In this document: in pieces, positions 1 through 5,781 of the stretch | Layout of the letters: each line of letters starts with the position of its first letter | Position numbering within the stretch: position 1 is the stretch's first letter | Source of the DNA: Thermoplasmata archaeon | Lineage (GTDB): Archaea; Thermoplasmatota; Thermoplasmata; Thermoplasmatales; Thermoplasmataceae | Assembly (NCBI GenBank): GCA_021806345.1 | Contig: JAJZXP010000158.1 | Coordinates: 1 to 6,432 of the forward strand | Direction: 5' to 3' | Length of the DNA: 6,432 nucleotides | The notes under the pieces: generated by a model | Seen by the model: only the letters and a program-made list of their open reading frames with translations | Told to the model about the DNA's origin: nothing | Database searches by the model: none | Program-made: the position numbers and the translations under genes

Positions 1-62
1 GCTCTTTCATTATTTTAAATTCCGTAGTTTCAGAAACCAGCCTTTAAAAACTGAGCTTTCTC

Positions 63-69
63 TTATATA
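63..69 (+). promoter_or_regulatory. TATA-like box for the carbamate kinase gene
   Basis: A TTATATA element is centred about 35 bases before the ATG at 101. Archaeal transcription usually starts about 25 bases after the box centre, which would put the mRNA start near 91 and leave a leader of roughly 10 bases. That leader contains GTGAT (93-97), a partial match to the archaeal anti-Shine-Dalgarno sequence. Seen in sequence; the promoter role is inferred from spacing alone. Confidence 0.45.
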
Positions 70-100
70 GGTGCAACAAATCTGTGTTTTCCGTGATATA

Positions 101-1030
101 ATGAGCAAAATTGTAATCGCACTTGGGGGAAACGCCTTGATGGAGAGCGGTGATTCAAGGGATTATGAAACACAGGTAAGAAGGGCCGTAAACGCCTTTG
201 AGTCATTGACTGATATAATAGTTAAGGAAGATGTCATAATAACTCACGGGAACGGTCCACAGATCGGAGATCTAATACTGAGAAATCAGTATTCAAAGGA
301 ATTGCCTCCACCCATGCCTATGCATACCCTTGGAGCAATGTCCCAGGGTCTGATAGGAGAAATATTAATTGAAGCATATGAGAATGTAAGATCAAGATCT
401 GGCATCGGAAAAGAGGCAATAAATATACTAACAAGAACCATCGTGGACAAAAATGATAGGGCTTTCATGAATCCAACAAAACCCGTTGGAAGGGTTTATT
501 CAGATCAGGAATACAGCGAACTAAAGAACAGCACAGACTGGGAGTTTATAAGGACAGAAAAGGGCTGGAGAAGATGTGTACCTTCACCAATGCCTCTTGA
601 TATACTGGAAAAAAATGCAATTCTAAGTTCACTAAACGCAGGCTTCCTCCCCATATGTACAGGTGGTGGGGGTCTTCCAGTTATAAAAACTGGCAATTAT
701 TACAGTGGAGTTAATGCAGTAATTGATAAGGATCTTGCTTCATATGTTCTTGCACACATGCTGGAGGCCGAGGAGTTTGTTATACTCACTGATGTGAAGA
801 ATGCATTCATTAATTTTGGTAAAAGTACTCAAAAATCACTGAATAAGGTTAAACTGAACGAAATAAAGAAATATTATGATGAAGGTCAGTTCTCAACCGG
901 TAGCATGGGACCAAAGGTTCTTGCAGCCATGAGTTTTGTAGAACATGGTGGAAAAGTTGCAAGGATAGGTTCACTTAAAGACGCAAACAATGTAATAGAA
1001 GGCACATCAGGAACGATTATTCAGGCCTGA
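101..1030 (+). CDS. arcC: Carbamate kinase, 309 aa, complete
   Basis: Carbamate kinase (EC 2.7.2.2) of the amino acid kinase fold, a cytosolic enzyme that reversibly transfers phosphate between carbamoyl phosphate and ADP, giving ATP, ammonia and CO2 in the catabolic direction. Visible family motifs are GGNAL (9-13), HGNGPQ (49-54), the VDKND plus NPTKPVG block of the protruding subdomain (115-130), CTGGGG (186-191), VIDKD with Lys210, and STGSMGPK with Lys272. Lys127, Lys210 and Lys272 fall where the family has its substrate and nucleotide lysines. Length is normal for the family (about 310). The ATG at 101 is preferred over an in-frame GTG at 71: the extra ten residues precede the conserved first strand and would overlap the promoter, and GTGAT sits just before the ATG. 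No arginine deiminase or ornithine carbamoyltransferase gene is in view, so the carbamoyl phosphate source is unknown. The 3' end overlaps the convergent gene. Confidence 0.95.
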   Translation: MSKIVIALGGNALMESGDSRDYETQVRRAVNAFESLTDIIVKEDVIITHGNGPQIGDLILRNQYSKELPPPMPMHTLGAMSQGLIGEILIEAYENVRSRSGIGKEAINILTRTIVDKNDRAFMNPTKPVGRVYSDQEYSELKNSTDWEFIRTEKGWRRCVPSPMPLDILEKNAILSSLNAGFLPICTGGGGLPVIKTGNYYSGVNAVIDKDLASYVLAHMLEAEEFVILTDVKNAFINFGKSTQKSLNKVKLNEIKKYYDEGQFSTGSMGPKVLAAMSFVEHGGKVARIGSLKDANNVIEGTSGTIIQA

Positions 1031-1032
1031 AT
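1019..1032. repeat. 14-bp perfect palindrome across two convergent stop codons
   Basis: ATTCAGGCCTGAAT is its own reverse complement. It contains the TGA stop of the carbamate kinase gene (1028-1030) and, on the other strand, the TGA stop of the phosphoribosyltransferase gene (1021-1023). Both genes therefore end with Ile-Gln-Ala-stop. There is no room for separate terminators between the genes. Confidence 0.9.
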
Positions 1033-1671
1033 GTAAGTATATTTACCATCCTTCAGTTCTGCCTTTCCCATATGTACCATCTGCATCAGAACTTTTTCCA
1101 GAACACTATTTTTCACAGAAAGATCGAAGCTTTCTTCAAGCTTTTCTCTTATTTCTTCCACAGAATTTGATTTCATTTCAATCTTGGAGGATAGGTTAGT
1201 AATATCCTCGTAAACATTCCATGGGAATATGAACCAGGTCCATTCTTTGTCAGTAACAAACTGGGCATAATAATCCGGAACAAATGAGGAATGACCAATG
1301 TGAAGCATGGTGGAAGTCTTTACAGATTTTGGTTTAAGTGTTTTTATGTAATCGTATGCAAGCTTCATACTCTGTCCTGTATCTGTAATATCGTCGACCA
1401 CAAGAACATTCTTTCCCTCAATGGACACATTGAGACCATACTTAAGATCTGCCTTTCCATCAACCGTTGCAGTTAATCCCCAGTGTTCTGTCTTTATAGC
1501 ATAGAGGTTTTTCATAAGAATCATGTCAGATAGTATCCTTGCTGGAACAAGACCACCTCTAGACAGTCCAATAATTGCATCCGGAATTCCATCTTTTAGC
1601 ATCTTTTTATTGATCTCCTCACACCACTTCTCAATATCATCCCATGTAACCAGTTTAGCTTTAAATTCCAT
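1021..1671 (-). CDS. COG2236-type purine phosphoribosyltransferase, 216 aa
   Basis: A cytosolic type I phosphoribosyltransferase of the archaeal COG2236 (HPRT-like) group, probably joining a purine base to PRPP in purine salvage. In the 216-residue form the N-terminal VTW motif (8-10) leads into PDAIIGLSRGGLVPARILSD (30-49), the usual start of this fold. WGLTA follows at 64-68, and the PRPP-binding loop is VLVVDDITDTGQSM (89-102) with two acidic residues before the Thr/Gly loop. Residues about 166-216 form a charged, probably helical C-terminal extension. The start at 1671 was chosen because family members begin only a few residues before the VTW segment. An in-frame ATG at 1683 (four residues more) is equally possible, and one at 1728 would add a hydrophobic tail unlike the family. 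The exact base (guanine, hypoxanthine or xanthine) cannot be told from sequence. It converges on and overlaps the carbamate kinase gene. Confidence 0.88.
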   Translation of the reverse strand: MEFKAKLVTWDDIEKWCEEINKKMLKDGIPDAIIGLSRGGLVPARILSDMILMKNLYAIKTEHWGLTATVDGKADLKYGLNVSIEGKNVLVVDDITDTGQSMKLAYDYIKTLKPKSVKTSTMLHIGHSSFVPDYYAQFVTDKEWTWFIFPWNVYEDITNLSSKIEMKSNSVEEIREKLEESFDLSVKNSVLEKVLMQMVHMGKAELKDGKYTYIQA

Positions 1672-1857
1672 TGGGATTGGCATTAGTGCATAAGTAAAAA
1701 TCTTTTGCAAAAATAAAACGATGGTCATTCATGCAATTTTTAAGTTTTGTATAACAGTATAATTTTCACAAAATTGTGGTTTAAAAATTGTTCATAAATT
1801 TAGTTCTAAATTAAAACAATTATCTTATTTTATTTTTGGAACAAAAGTAATCGTGTG

Positions 1858-1882
1858 ATATAAATATCAGCAATATTTATAT
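1858..1882. promoter_or_regulatory. 10-bp inverted repeat over the operon promoter (possible operator)
   Basis: ATATAAATAT (1858-1867) and its exact reverse complement ATATTTATAT (1873-1882) are separated by CAGCA. The right arm overlaps the operon TATA box, so a dimeric regulator bound here would compete with TBP. Alternatively the left arm is a second TATA box facing the phosphoribosyltransferase gene, making a bidirectional promoter. The repeat is seen directly; both roles are inferred. Confidence 0.45.
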
Positions 1883-1884
1883 AA
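1876..1884 (+). promoter_or_regulatory. TATA box for the five-gene operon
   Basis: TTTATATAA is centred at 1880, 25 bases before the ATG at 1905. This is the expected spacing for a leaderless archaeal transcript beginning at or next to the start codon. It is the best box in the window and the main reason for taking 1905 as the true start of the first operon gene. Confidence 0.7.
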
Positions 1885-1904
1885 CATTAAAAGAATTTGA
1901 TTTT

Positions 1905-2629
1905 ATGAAAAAGATAGACAAACCACGGGATTCAAACCTGATGGATGCAGAAATTAAATTTTCTGACATAAAATTTGCAATCGGAGGGGGTTATTTTTCC
2001 TGGCCATAATTTCAATGATAGCCATGCCCTTTGGAAACTCCAAAAATATTAACACTCCAACGAGTGGCAATAAACAAACAGCAATCTCTTCTACCAACGT
2101 CAATTGTTCTACAATATCAAGAGGACCGACATGTAGAACAGTAACAAGACAGGGCAGAATTGAATTTAGTCAAACCTGTTGTGTTCAGGCACATCCACAA
2201 TATCCTGGTGTAAAAGTTACAGAAAGTGGTGAACTGACTTACAGTGAAAGCGCAAAGGTTTACGACTATCCGGGGCAAAACCCAGTTATTGTTTGCCAAA
2301 CCACTCCTAAGGTTGAAAACTCTGCATCTATTAACCCTAATCCAATCGTGACAGGTGGGGCATGTCTTTCAACAGGAAAGCTCGAAGAATCTACTCAGGT
2401 TACGAAGGATGGGGTAACTGGAACAGAATATTGTTGGGCATTCTCATTTTTCAACAAGGTAGACTCATCTGGTAGGGCTACAACCACCGTGGAGATGTGG
2501 ATAGTAATTGGAAATGGTGGAATCAAAGGAAAGGATATAGGAGAATATTCAACTAATTCAGGGATTTCAATAAGCTGGTCTAGTATCGTAAATACAGTAA
2601 TAAAAGTAGGAATATCAGTTGCTCAATAG
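1905..2629 (+). CDS. Cysteine-rich membrane-anchored or secreted protein, interrupted by a -1 frame change
   Basis: Not recognised as any known family. The first frame (1905-2009) gives a 34-residue peptide ending in TAA. If the reading frame slips back one base in the G run at 1986-1990, it continues without a stop to 2629 as a 241-residue protein. That protein has a charged N-terminus (1-23), a hydrophobic segment (about 24-42, containing LFFLAIISMIAM), then a polar Ser/Thr-rich outer domain with seven cysteines (68, 77, 92, 93, 131, 154, 177), including a Cys-Cys pair and one N-glycosylation sequon at N67. The TATA box 25 bases before 1905 supports that start. Without the slip, the body would begin at ATG 2015 with its hydrophobic anchor cut in half and no well-placed binding site. 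It may be a mutated gene, a sequencing undercall of one G, or a programmed frameshift. It leads the operon, so it could be the substrate of the downstream ABC transporter; this is inference. Confidence 0.6.
1983..1990 (+). other. Probable frame-change site (GGAGGGGG)
   Basis: A run of five G (1986-1990) sits exactly where the upstream frame (N-terminal charged region plus Gly-Gly) must join the downstream frame, which opens directly into the hydrophobic segment. Six G in place of five would restore one continuous frame. The tract also contains a GGAGG Shine-Dalgarno-like core, which in some programmed frameshifts makes the ribosome pause. Confidence 0.55.
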
Positions 2630-2634
2630 TAACA

Positions 2635-2639
2635 GGTGA
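2635..2639 (+). promoter_or_regulatory. Shine-Dalgarno GGTGA that decides the next start
   Basis: GGTGA matches the archaeal 16S rRNA 3' end and lies 8 bases before an in-frame TTG at 2648. The alternative GTG start at 2636 lies inside this site and has no binding site of its own. Confidence 0.5.
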
Positions 2640-2647
2640 ACCTCAGG

Positions 2648-3520
2648 TTGAAACTTAAAATTTTTATAGTTATAACATTACTCATACTTATCATATTGAC
2701 AACCACCATTTCCGTTATACCCTTAGAAGTAGAGAAAACATCATTAAGCAATTATATGGTCAATTCAGATAGTAGAGGTGCAAATTTTTCGTATCAGATA
2801 CGCGGACGCATTCAAAAAAACGAAGGAAATGGAACAACTTTACTTGAAAATCCTTGTTCATATCTTAATATAACTGGCATTGGAAACAATAAATACAGCT
2901 ACTCATTAAGTATACATGGCTGCAGTCCAAATGGAAATCCTGAACTGTCTAAAATCTCAGGTATTCAAAGCAGAAATGGTACCACAATAGGCTATTTTAT
3001 GGGAAATATTTCCCAAATTGGGCAATTTTTTAAATACGGGTCACTGTTGTTGAAAGTAGCATCAAGAAAGATCATCTTCTGTCAGGACACTATAGATTTT
3101 GGACCACCTCAAGATGTAATTTATATAAATGGAGAAGTTGCAATTGAAAGACTATATATGCCATTAAATATTAATAATGAGTCAATACTAAAACATCCAT
3201 CTCAACATGTATTTTATCAAGAACTTCCTAAAAGTATGGTTGGATTGGTTCAAAGTGGATCTTATTATGTTTTATCATATATGGCAGTGCAGGGCGGAAA
3301 TTTTTCCCTTGCAAATAAATTACTCGGAACAAAAGATCAGGTCATATGCGATTTTACAATATTTCTAAAAAGGACAAATGTTAGGTTTAAATTAGACTAT
3401 ACTTATTATCTTATTGAGAATATAAATCTTGTAGCTGCCATATGGATAGTGGGAGTCTTGTTCTTAGTTCTAACGGTGAGACAGGTAAGAAAGAGGATTA
3501 GAAGGAAGGGGATAAATTAA
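2648..3520 (+). CDS. Two-TM protein with large extracellular domain, 290 aa, unknown function
   Basis: No family recognised. From a TTG start the protein begins Met-Lys-Leu-Lys and enters a hydrophobic helix (about 4-25). A polar domain of about 230 residues follows, then a second helix (about 259-278) and a basic tail (RQVRKRIRRKG), which fits a cytoplasmic C-terminus. The middle domain should therefore lie outside the cell. It carries seven N-glycosylation sequons (N46, N61, N74, N110, N120, N177, N218) and four cysteines (70, 92, 145, 234) that could form disulfides. The TTG at 2648 is preferred because of the GGTGA 8 bases upstream; an in-frame GTG at 2636 would add four residues. It follows the previous gene closely, and its TAA shares one base with the ATG of the ATPase gene, so it is probably co-translated with the transporter. 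It may be an accessory or substrate-binding surface subunit. Confidence 0.82.
   Translation: MKLKIFIVITLLILIILTTTISVIPLEVEKTSLSNYMVNSDSRGANFSYQIRGRIQKNEGNGTTLLENPCSYLNITGIGNNKYSYSLSIHGCSPNGNPELSKISGIQSRNGTTIGYFMGNISQIGQFFKYGSLLLKVASRKIIFCQDTIDFGPPQDVIYINGEVAIERLYMPLNINNESILKHPSQHVFYQELPKSMVGLVQSGSYYVLSYMAVQGGNFSLANKLLGTKDQVICDFTIFLKRTNVRFKLDYTYYLIENINLVAAIWIVGVLFLVLTVRQVRKRIRRKGIN
3503..3510 (+). promoter_or_regulatory. Purine-rich ribosome binding site for the ABC ATPase gene
   Basis: GGAAGGGG ends 9 bases before the ATG at 3520. The ATG overlaps the previous TAA by one base, an arrangement typical of translational coupling. Confidence 0.5.
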
Positions 3521-4380
3521 TGAAATTTGAAGTAAATCATGTAAGGGTAAGTTATGCAAAGACCAGGACTCTCTCTGATCTTAACGTGTCAATTACAGAT
3601 GGGATTACAATAATATCAGGACACAACGGCGTGGGAAAGAGTTCGCTCATTTCTGTCTTGGAAGGGCTGGCCAAGATAGAGGGAAAAGAGGGAGTAAAGG
3701 TTGGAGAATATCTTCCGTATTATAATCCAGATCTTGCTTTTAGGGATGTCGCATTTTTACCTGAAAGACCAATTCCCATAGGTGGACTTACTGTAATGGA
3801 CTGGATCGAGTTTTATTCTGGGTTGAGAAAGATTAATTTTGAAAGATTGAAAATGATAATGGAAGAGTTCGGAGTTTACGGTTTAAAAAGAGCCAGAACT
3901 AAATACCTTAGCATGGGTGAAACCCAACTTATATCCATGTCCATTTGCCTCTCTACTGAATGTAAATTCTTTGTACTGGATGAACCAAATTCAAACATAG
4001 ATCTGGAAAACAGGAATATTCTAGCCAACATTATTCAGAAACTTAGAAATGAAAATGATCTGTCATTCATCATTATAAGCCACATTCTTGATGATTTGCT
4101 TCCTATTGCTGAAAATATAGTGATTTTTAGGCCAGAAAAAATAATAGGACCAATACCAATAAAAACGGGAATTGGAGAAAATCTATTTTCCATAAAACTA
4201 AGGGAAATAGATCAGATAGTAAACAAAATTGAGGGAAAATTAATGTATAAAATTGACAGGAACAATATTTTGATAAGGGATGAAGATTTCAAAAATTTCA
4301 TTTCATTAATTAATGCAGATCAGGTAGCCAGCATAATGAGTATTATATCAATTCCAAGATTCATGGGGGATGAATTTTAA
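3520..4380 (+). CDS. ABC transporter ATP-binding protein, 286 aa
   Basis: The cytoplasmic ATPase subunit of an ABC transporter, expected to pair with the permease encoded next. Walker A is GHNGVGKSS (34-42). The Q-loop region reads FLPERP (79-84), with Glu where many ABC proteins have Gln, as is common in ABC-2 type ATPases. The signature is LSMGE (130-134) in place of LSGGQ. Walker B is FFVLDEP (150-156) with the catalytic Glu at 155, and the switch His is 188 in IIISH. All residues needed for hydrolysis are present, so it should be active. About 80 residues follow the His and form a C-terminal extension without a recognised domain. The start overlaps the upstream stop by one base. Its overall form matches ABC-2/CcmA-like ATPases used for export, antibiotic or bacteriocin resistance, or envelope assembly; the substrate is unknown. 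Confidence 0.93.
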   Translation: MKFEVNHVRVSYAKTRTLSDLNVSITDGITIISGHNGVGKSSLISVLEGLAKIEGKEGVKVGEYLPYYNPDLAFRDVAFLPERPIPIGGLTVMDWIEFYSGLRKINFERLKMIMEEFGVYGLKRARTKYLSMGETQLISMSICLSTECKFFVLDEPNSNIDLENRNILANIIQKLRNENDLSFIIISHILDDLLPIAENIVIFRPEKIIGPIPIKTGIGENLFSIKLREIDQIVNKIEGKLMYKIDRNNILIRDEDFKNFISLINADQVASIMSIISIPRFMGDEF

Positions 4381-4381
4381 T

Positions 4382-5065
4382 ATGTTCAGAAACCCTAACA
4401 TAAGGATTTCTAACTATCTATCAAACCAGTATCATGTGCAGGAATTAATTATTTTAATTTCATCTCTTATAATAGGATATTCAGTTGTTAGCTTTGGATA
4501 TAGATATTTTTTAGATAATTCCATGTTTTTTGCTTTCTATCCTATATTGGCTTATGCTCTTATAAAGTCGTATTTTTATGGAAGAAACATAGAATCCGGC
4601 GTTTTCGGATACCTGTTCACTGCACCTTTGAAAAGAAGGACAACATTACTTGTAAGCCATTTCATAGATATTATAATATTGCCTTCTGCCATGATAATTG
4701 AAATATCTCTTTTATTATATATCAAATTCTTCTACATTCCAGTTGAAGATGTTATTTTATACTGGATCGCCTCTGTTGCAGTGATCTCACTTTTTATTGC
4801 AGCAGGAAGAATAATAGGTGTATTTGTAAGGGATGGAATTGTTTCAATGGGTGTACTTTTTGCTGTGTATGAGGCTATTAGTATAGGTTTGAATTCAAAA
4901 AATAAATTCTACGAAAACATAATTTCATTTTTTTACCTCAACCTGTTCAGTATCAATCCATCGGCTATACTGATAGAGTCTATTATAGTCTTAGTAGTTT
5001 CAATATTAATGGTTGTGATTTCAACTAAATTGTTATTAAATTCCGGACTAAAGAGTGGAAGGTGA
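4382..5065 (+). CDS. ABC-2-like six-TM permease, 227 aa
   Basis: A polytopic membrane protein, probably the permease for the ATPase just upstream. Hydrophobic segments lie at roughly 20-39, 48-66, 88-116, 122-148, 153-170 and 195-219, giving six predicted helices, the usual ABC-2 number. Between helices 2 and 3, YLFTAPLKRR (77-86) resembles the cytoplasmic Pro/Arg loop typical of ABC-2 permeases. There is no long outer loop and no fused ATPase. Two starts are possible. ATG 4370 overlaps the ATPase gene by 11 bases but has GGGGG directly against it with no spacing. ATG 4382, chosen here, begins one base after that stop and has the same G run at a usable though long distance. Assignment rests on topology, position and the loop motif, not on a clear family signature. 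Confidence 0.8.
   Translation: MFRNPNIRISNYLSNQYHVQELIILISSLIIGYSVVSFGYRYFLDNSMFFAFYPILAYALIKSYFYGRNIESGVFGYLFTAPLKRRTTLLVSHFIDIIILPSAMIIEISLLLYIKFFYIPVEDVILYWIASVAVISLFIAAGRIIGVFVRDGIVSMGVLFAVYEAISIGLNSKNKFYENIISFFYLNLFSINPSAILIESIIVLVVSILMVVISTKLLLNSGLKSGR
5061..5065 (+). promoter_or_regulatory. Shine-Dalgarno GGTGA overlapping the permease stop
   Basis: GGTGA, preceded by GGAA, lies 7 bases before the ATG at 5073 and contains the TGA stop of the permease gene. It favours 5073 over the in-frame GTG at 5055, which would overlap the permease gene and add six residues ahead of the hydrophobic segment. Confidence 0.6.
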
Positions 5066-5072
5066 ATCAGGA

Positions 5073-5648
5073 ATGATAAGATATACAAGGCTAGTTATAA
5101 TTCTATCTTCATTGCTAATAATCATGTTGATATTCTCATCCTCTCCCTATCAGGGAAACGAAATTAGTTTCGAGGTAAATTCATGTAAAACACTAAACAC
5201 AAAAAACCTGTGTGGTGAAATTTTCAGCACTTCAACCTTTTCTGACTATTCTGGAATGGCGAGATTATGCATTTTTAACAATTTTGTTTATAACGGCATA
5301 CCTCCAAAAGGAGTCAATATTATAGAGTCAATAAAAATATGCAACTTGAAGGGGGATAATGTATCAGGTTTGGTTAAATTCTATAATTTTACAATTACTA
5401 ATAAGGAATTTTATGGTAAAAATATAAAACTTGGAATTGGGAGATATGAAATTAATGCTATAACTATATTTAACTATGACAACAGGTCTGATTTTCTTAA
5501 TAGCACTCTTTCAGGAAAGGAGAATACTATAATTATGAATCAGGAAGGTTTTTCGTTATTGAACTATTTAGAAATCCTGGATGGTGTAGTACTTCTAGGG
5601 TTCCTCGCTTTGATCTTCAAGAAAAGTAAAAATAGAATACCTGTTTAA
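5073..5648 (+). CDS. Small two-TM protein with extracellular domain, 191 aa, unknown function
   Basis: No family recognised. The layout repeats that of the 290-residue protein earlier in the operon: an N-terminal hydrophobic helix (about 7-22), a polar outer domain of about 140 residues, a C-terminal helix (about 166-182) and a basic tail (KKSKNR). The outer domain has four cysteines (38, 47, 66, 90), all in its first half, and four N-glycosylation sequons (N96, N105, N137, N143). The second half is rich in alternating polar and hydrophobic residues and may be a beta-sandwich; this is a guess from pattern. I see no clear residue-level similarity to the other two-TM protein. The gene starts 7 bases after the permease stop and ends the operon. 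Composition is very AT-rich (14 G/C of 60 in 5401-5460). A role as an accessory surface subunit of the transporter, or as an immunity protein, would fit the context. Confidence 0.8.
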   Translation: MIRYTRLVIILSSLLIIMLIFSSSPYQGNEISFEVNSCKTLNTKNLCGEIFSTSTFSDYSGMARLCIFNNFVYNGIPPKGVNIIESIKICNLKGDNVSGLVKFYNFTITNKEFYGKNIKLGIGRYEINAITIFNYDNRSDFLNSTLSGKENTIIMNQEGFSLLNYLEILDGVVLLGFLALIFKKSKNRIPV

Positions 5649-5663
5649 ATCATTCATACTAAT

Positions 5664-5680
5664 CTATTTTGTTGTTTCTT
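5664..5680 (+). terminator. Possible T-rich terminator of the operon
   Basis: A T-rich stretch (CTATTTTGTTGTTTCTT) begins 15 bases after the last operon stop. Archaeal RNA polymerase can stop at T-rich tracts without a hairpin. The intergenic DNA is AT-rich throughout, so the call is weak. Confidence 0.35.
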
Positions 5681-5752
5681 ACGTTGAAAATTTTACATTC
5701 TAAAAAAGCAAAAATCTGATAAAAAATAGAGTCATATTAAATTCCGCCAAAA

Positions 5753-5760
5753 AATAATAT
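5753..5760 (+). promoter_or_regulatory. TATA-like box for the acyl-CoA dehydrogenase gene
   Basis: AATAATAT is centred about 25 bases before the ATG at 5782 and preceded by an A run that could serve as a BRE. The spacing again suggests a leaderless or near-leaderless mRNA; no good Shine-Dalgarno precedes the ATG. Confidence 0.45.
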
Positions 5761-5781
5761 CTGGAATAACATTACGAGAGT

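Larger units (their letters stand above)
1672..1904. other. AT-rich divergent intergenic region
   Basis: About 230 bases separate the divergent phosphoribosyltransferase gene and the five-gene operon. I see no further gene or RNA. It holds the operon TATA box and a 10-bp inverted repeat (1858-1882). A smaller 7-bp inverted repeat AATTTAG/CTAAATT lies at 1797-1812, and AAAATTGT occurs twice at 1770-1777 and 1784-1791. On the minus strand GTTTTATTTTT (1709-1719) could serve as a weak box for the phosphoribosyltransferase gene. Because the stretch is strongly AT-rich, the shorter repeats may be chance. Confidence 0.6.

Noticed and set aside
1..10. An ATG on the minus strand at 10-8, which could start a divergent gene leaving the window
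   Set aside because: Only three codons are visible, and the TTTTTAAA stretch at 42-49 as its promoter is not enough to support a gene.
71..100. GTG start that would lengthen carbamate kinase by ten residues
   Set aside because: The added residues lie before the conserved first strand, overlap the promoter and have no binding site; ATG 101 fits better.
286..696. Minus-strand open frames of about 60 codons inside carbamate kinase (286-468 and 505-696)
   Set aside because: They lie fully within a well-conserved enzyme gene in the opposite direction and show no family motif or promoter.
1291..1476. Plus-strand open frame inside the phosphoribosyltransferase gene
   Set aside because: Shadow of a gene with clear PRPP-loop motifs on the other strand.
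1770..1791. Direct repeat AAAATTGT (1770-1777 and 1784-1791) as an operator
   Set aside because: Eight bases of mostly A/T in AT-rich DNA can repeat by chance, and it is distant from both starts.
2117..2299. Minus-strand open frame of 60 codons within the Cys-rich gene
   Set aside because: No promoter or family motif, and it is contained in the longer operon gene.
1905..2629. Naming the Cys-rich protein a halocin- or sulfolobicin-type archaeocin
   Set aside because: Only general traits match (exported, cysteines, nearby ABC transporter). The cysteines are spread out and no sequence match can be claimed.
4927..4935. T run inside the permease gene as a terminator
   Set aside because: It lies in an open coding frame, in codons for hydrophobic residues; internal termination is not supported.
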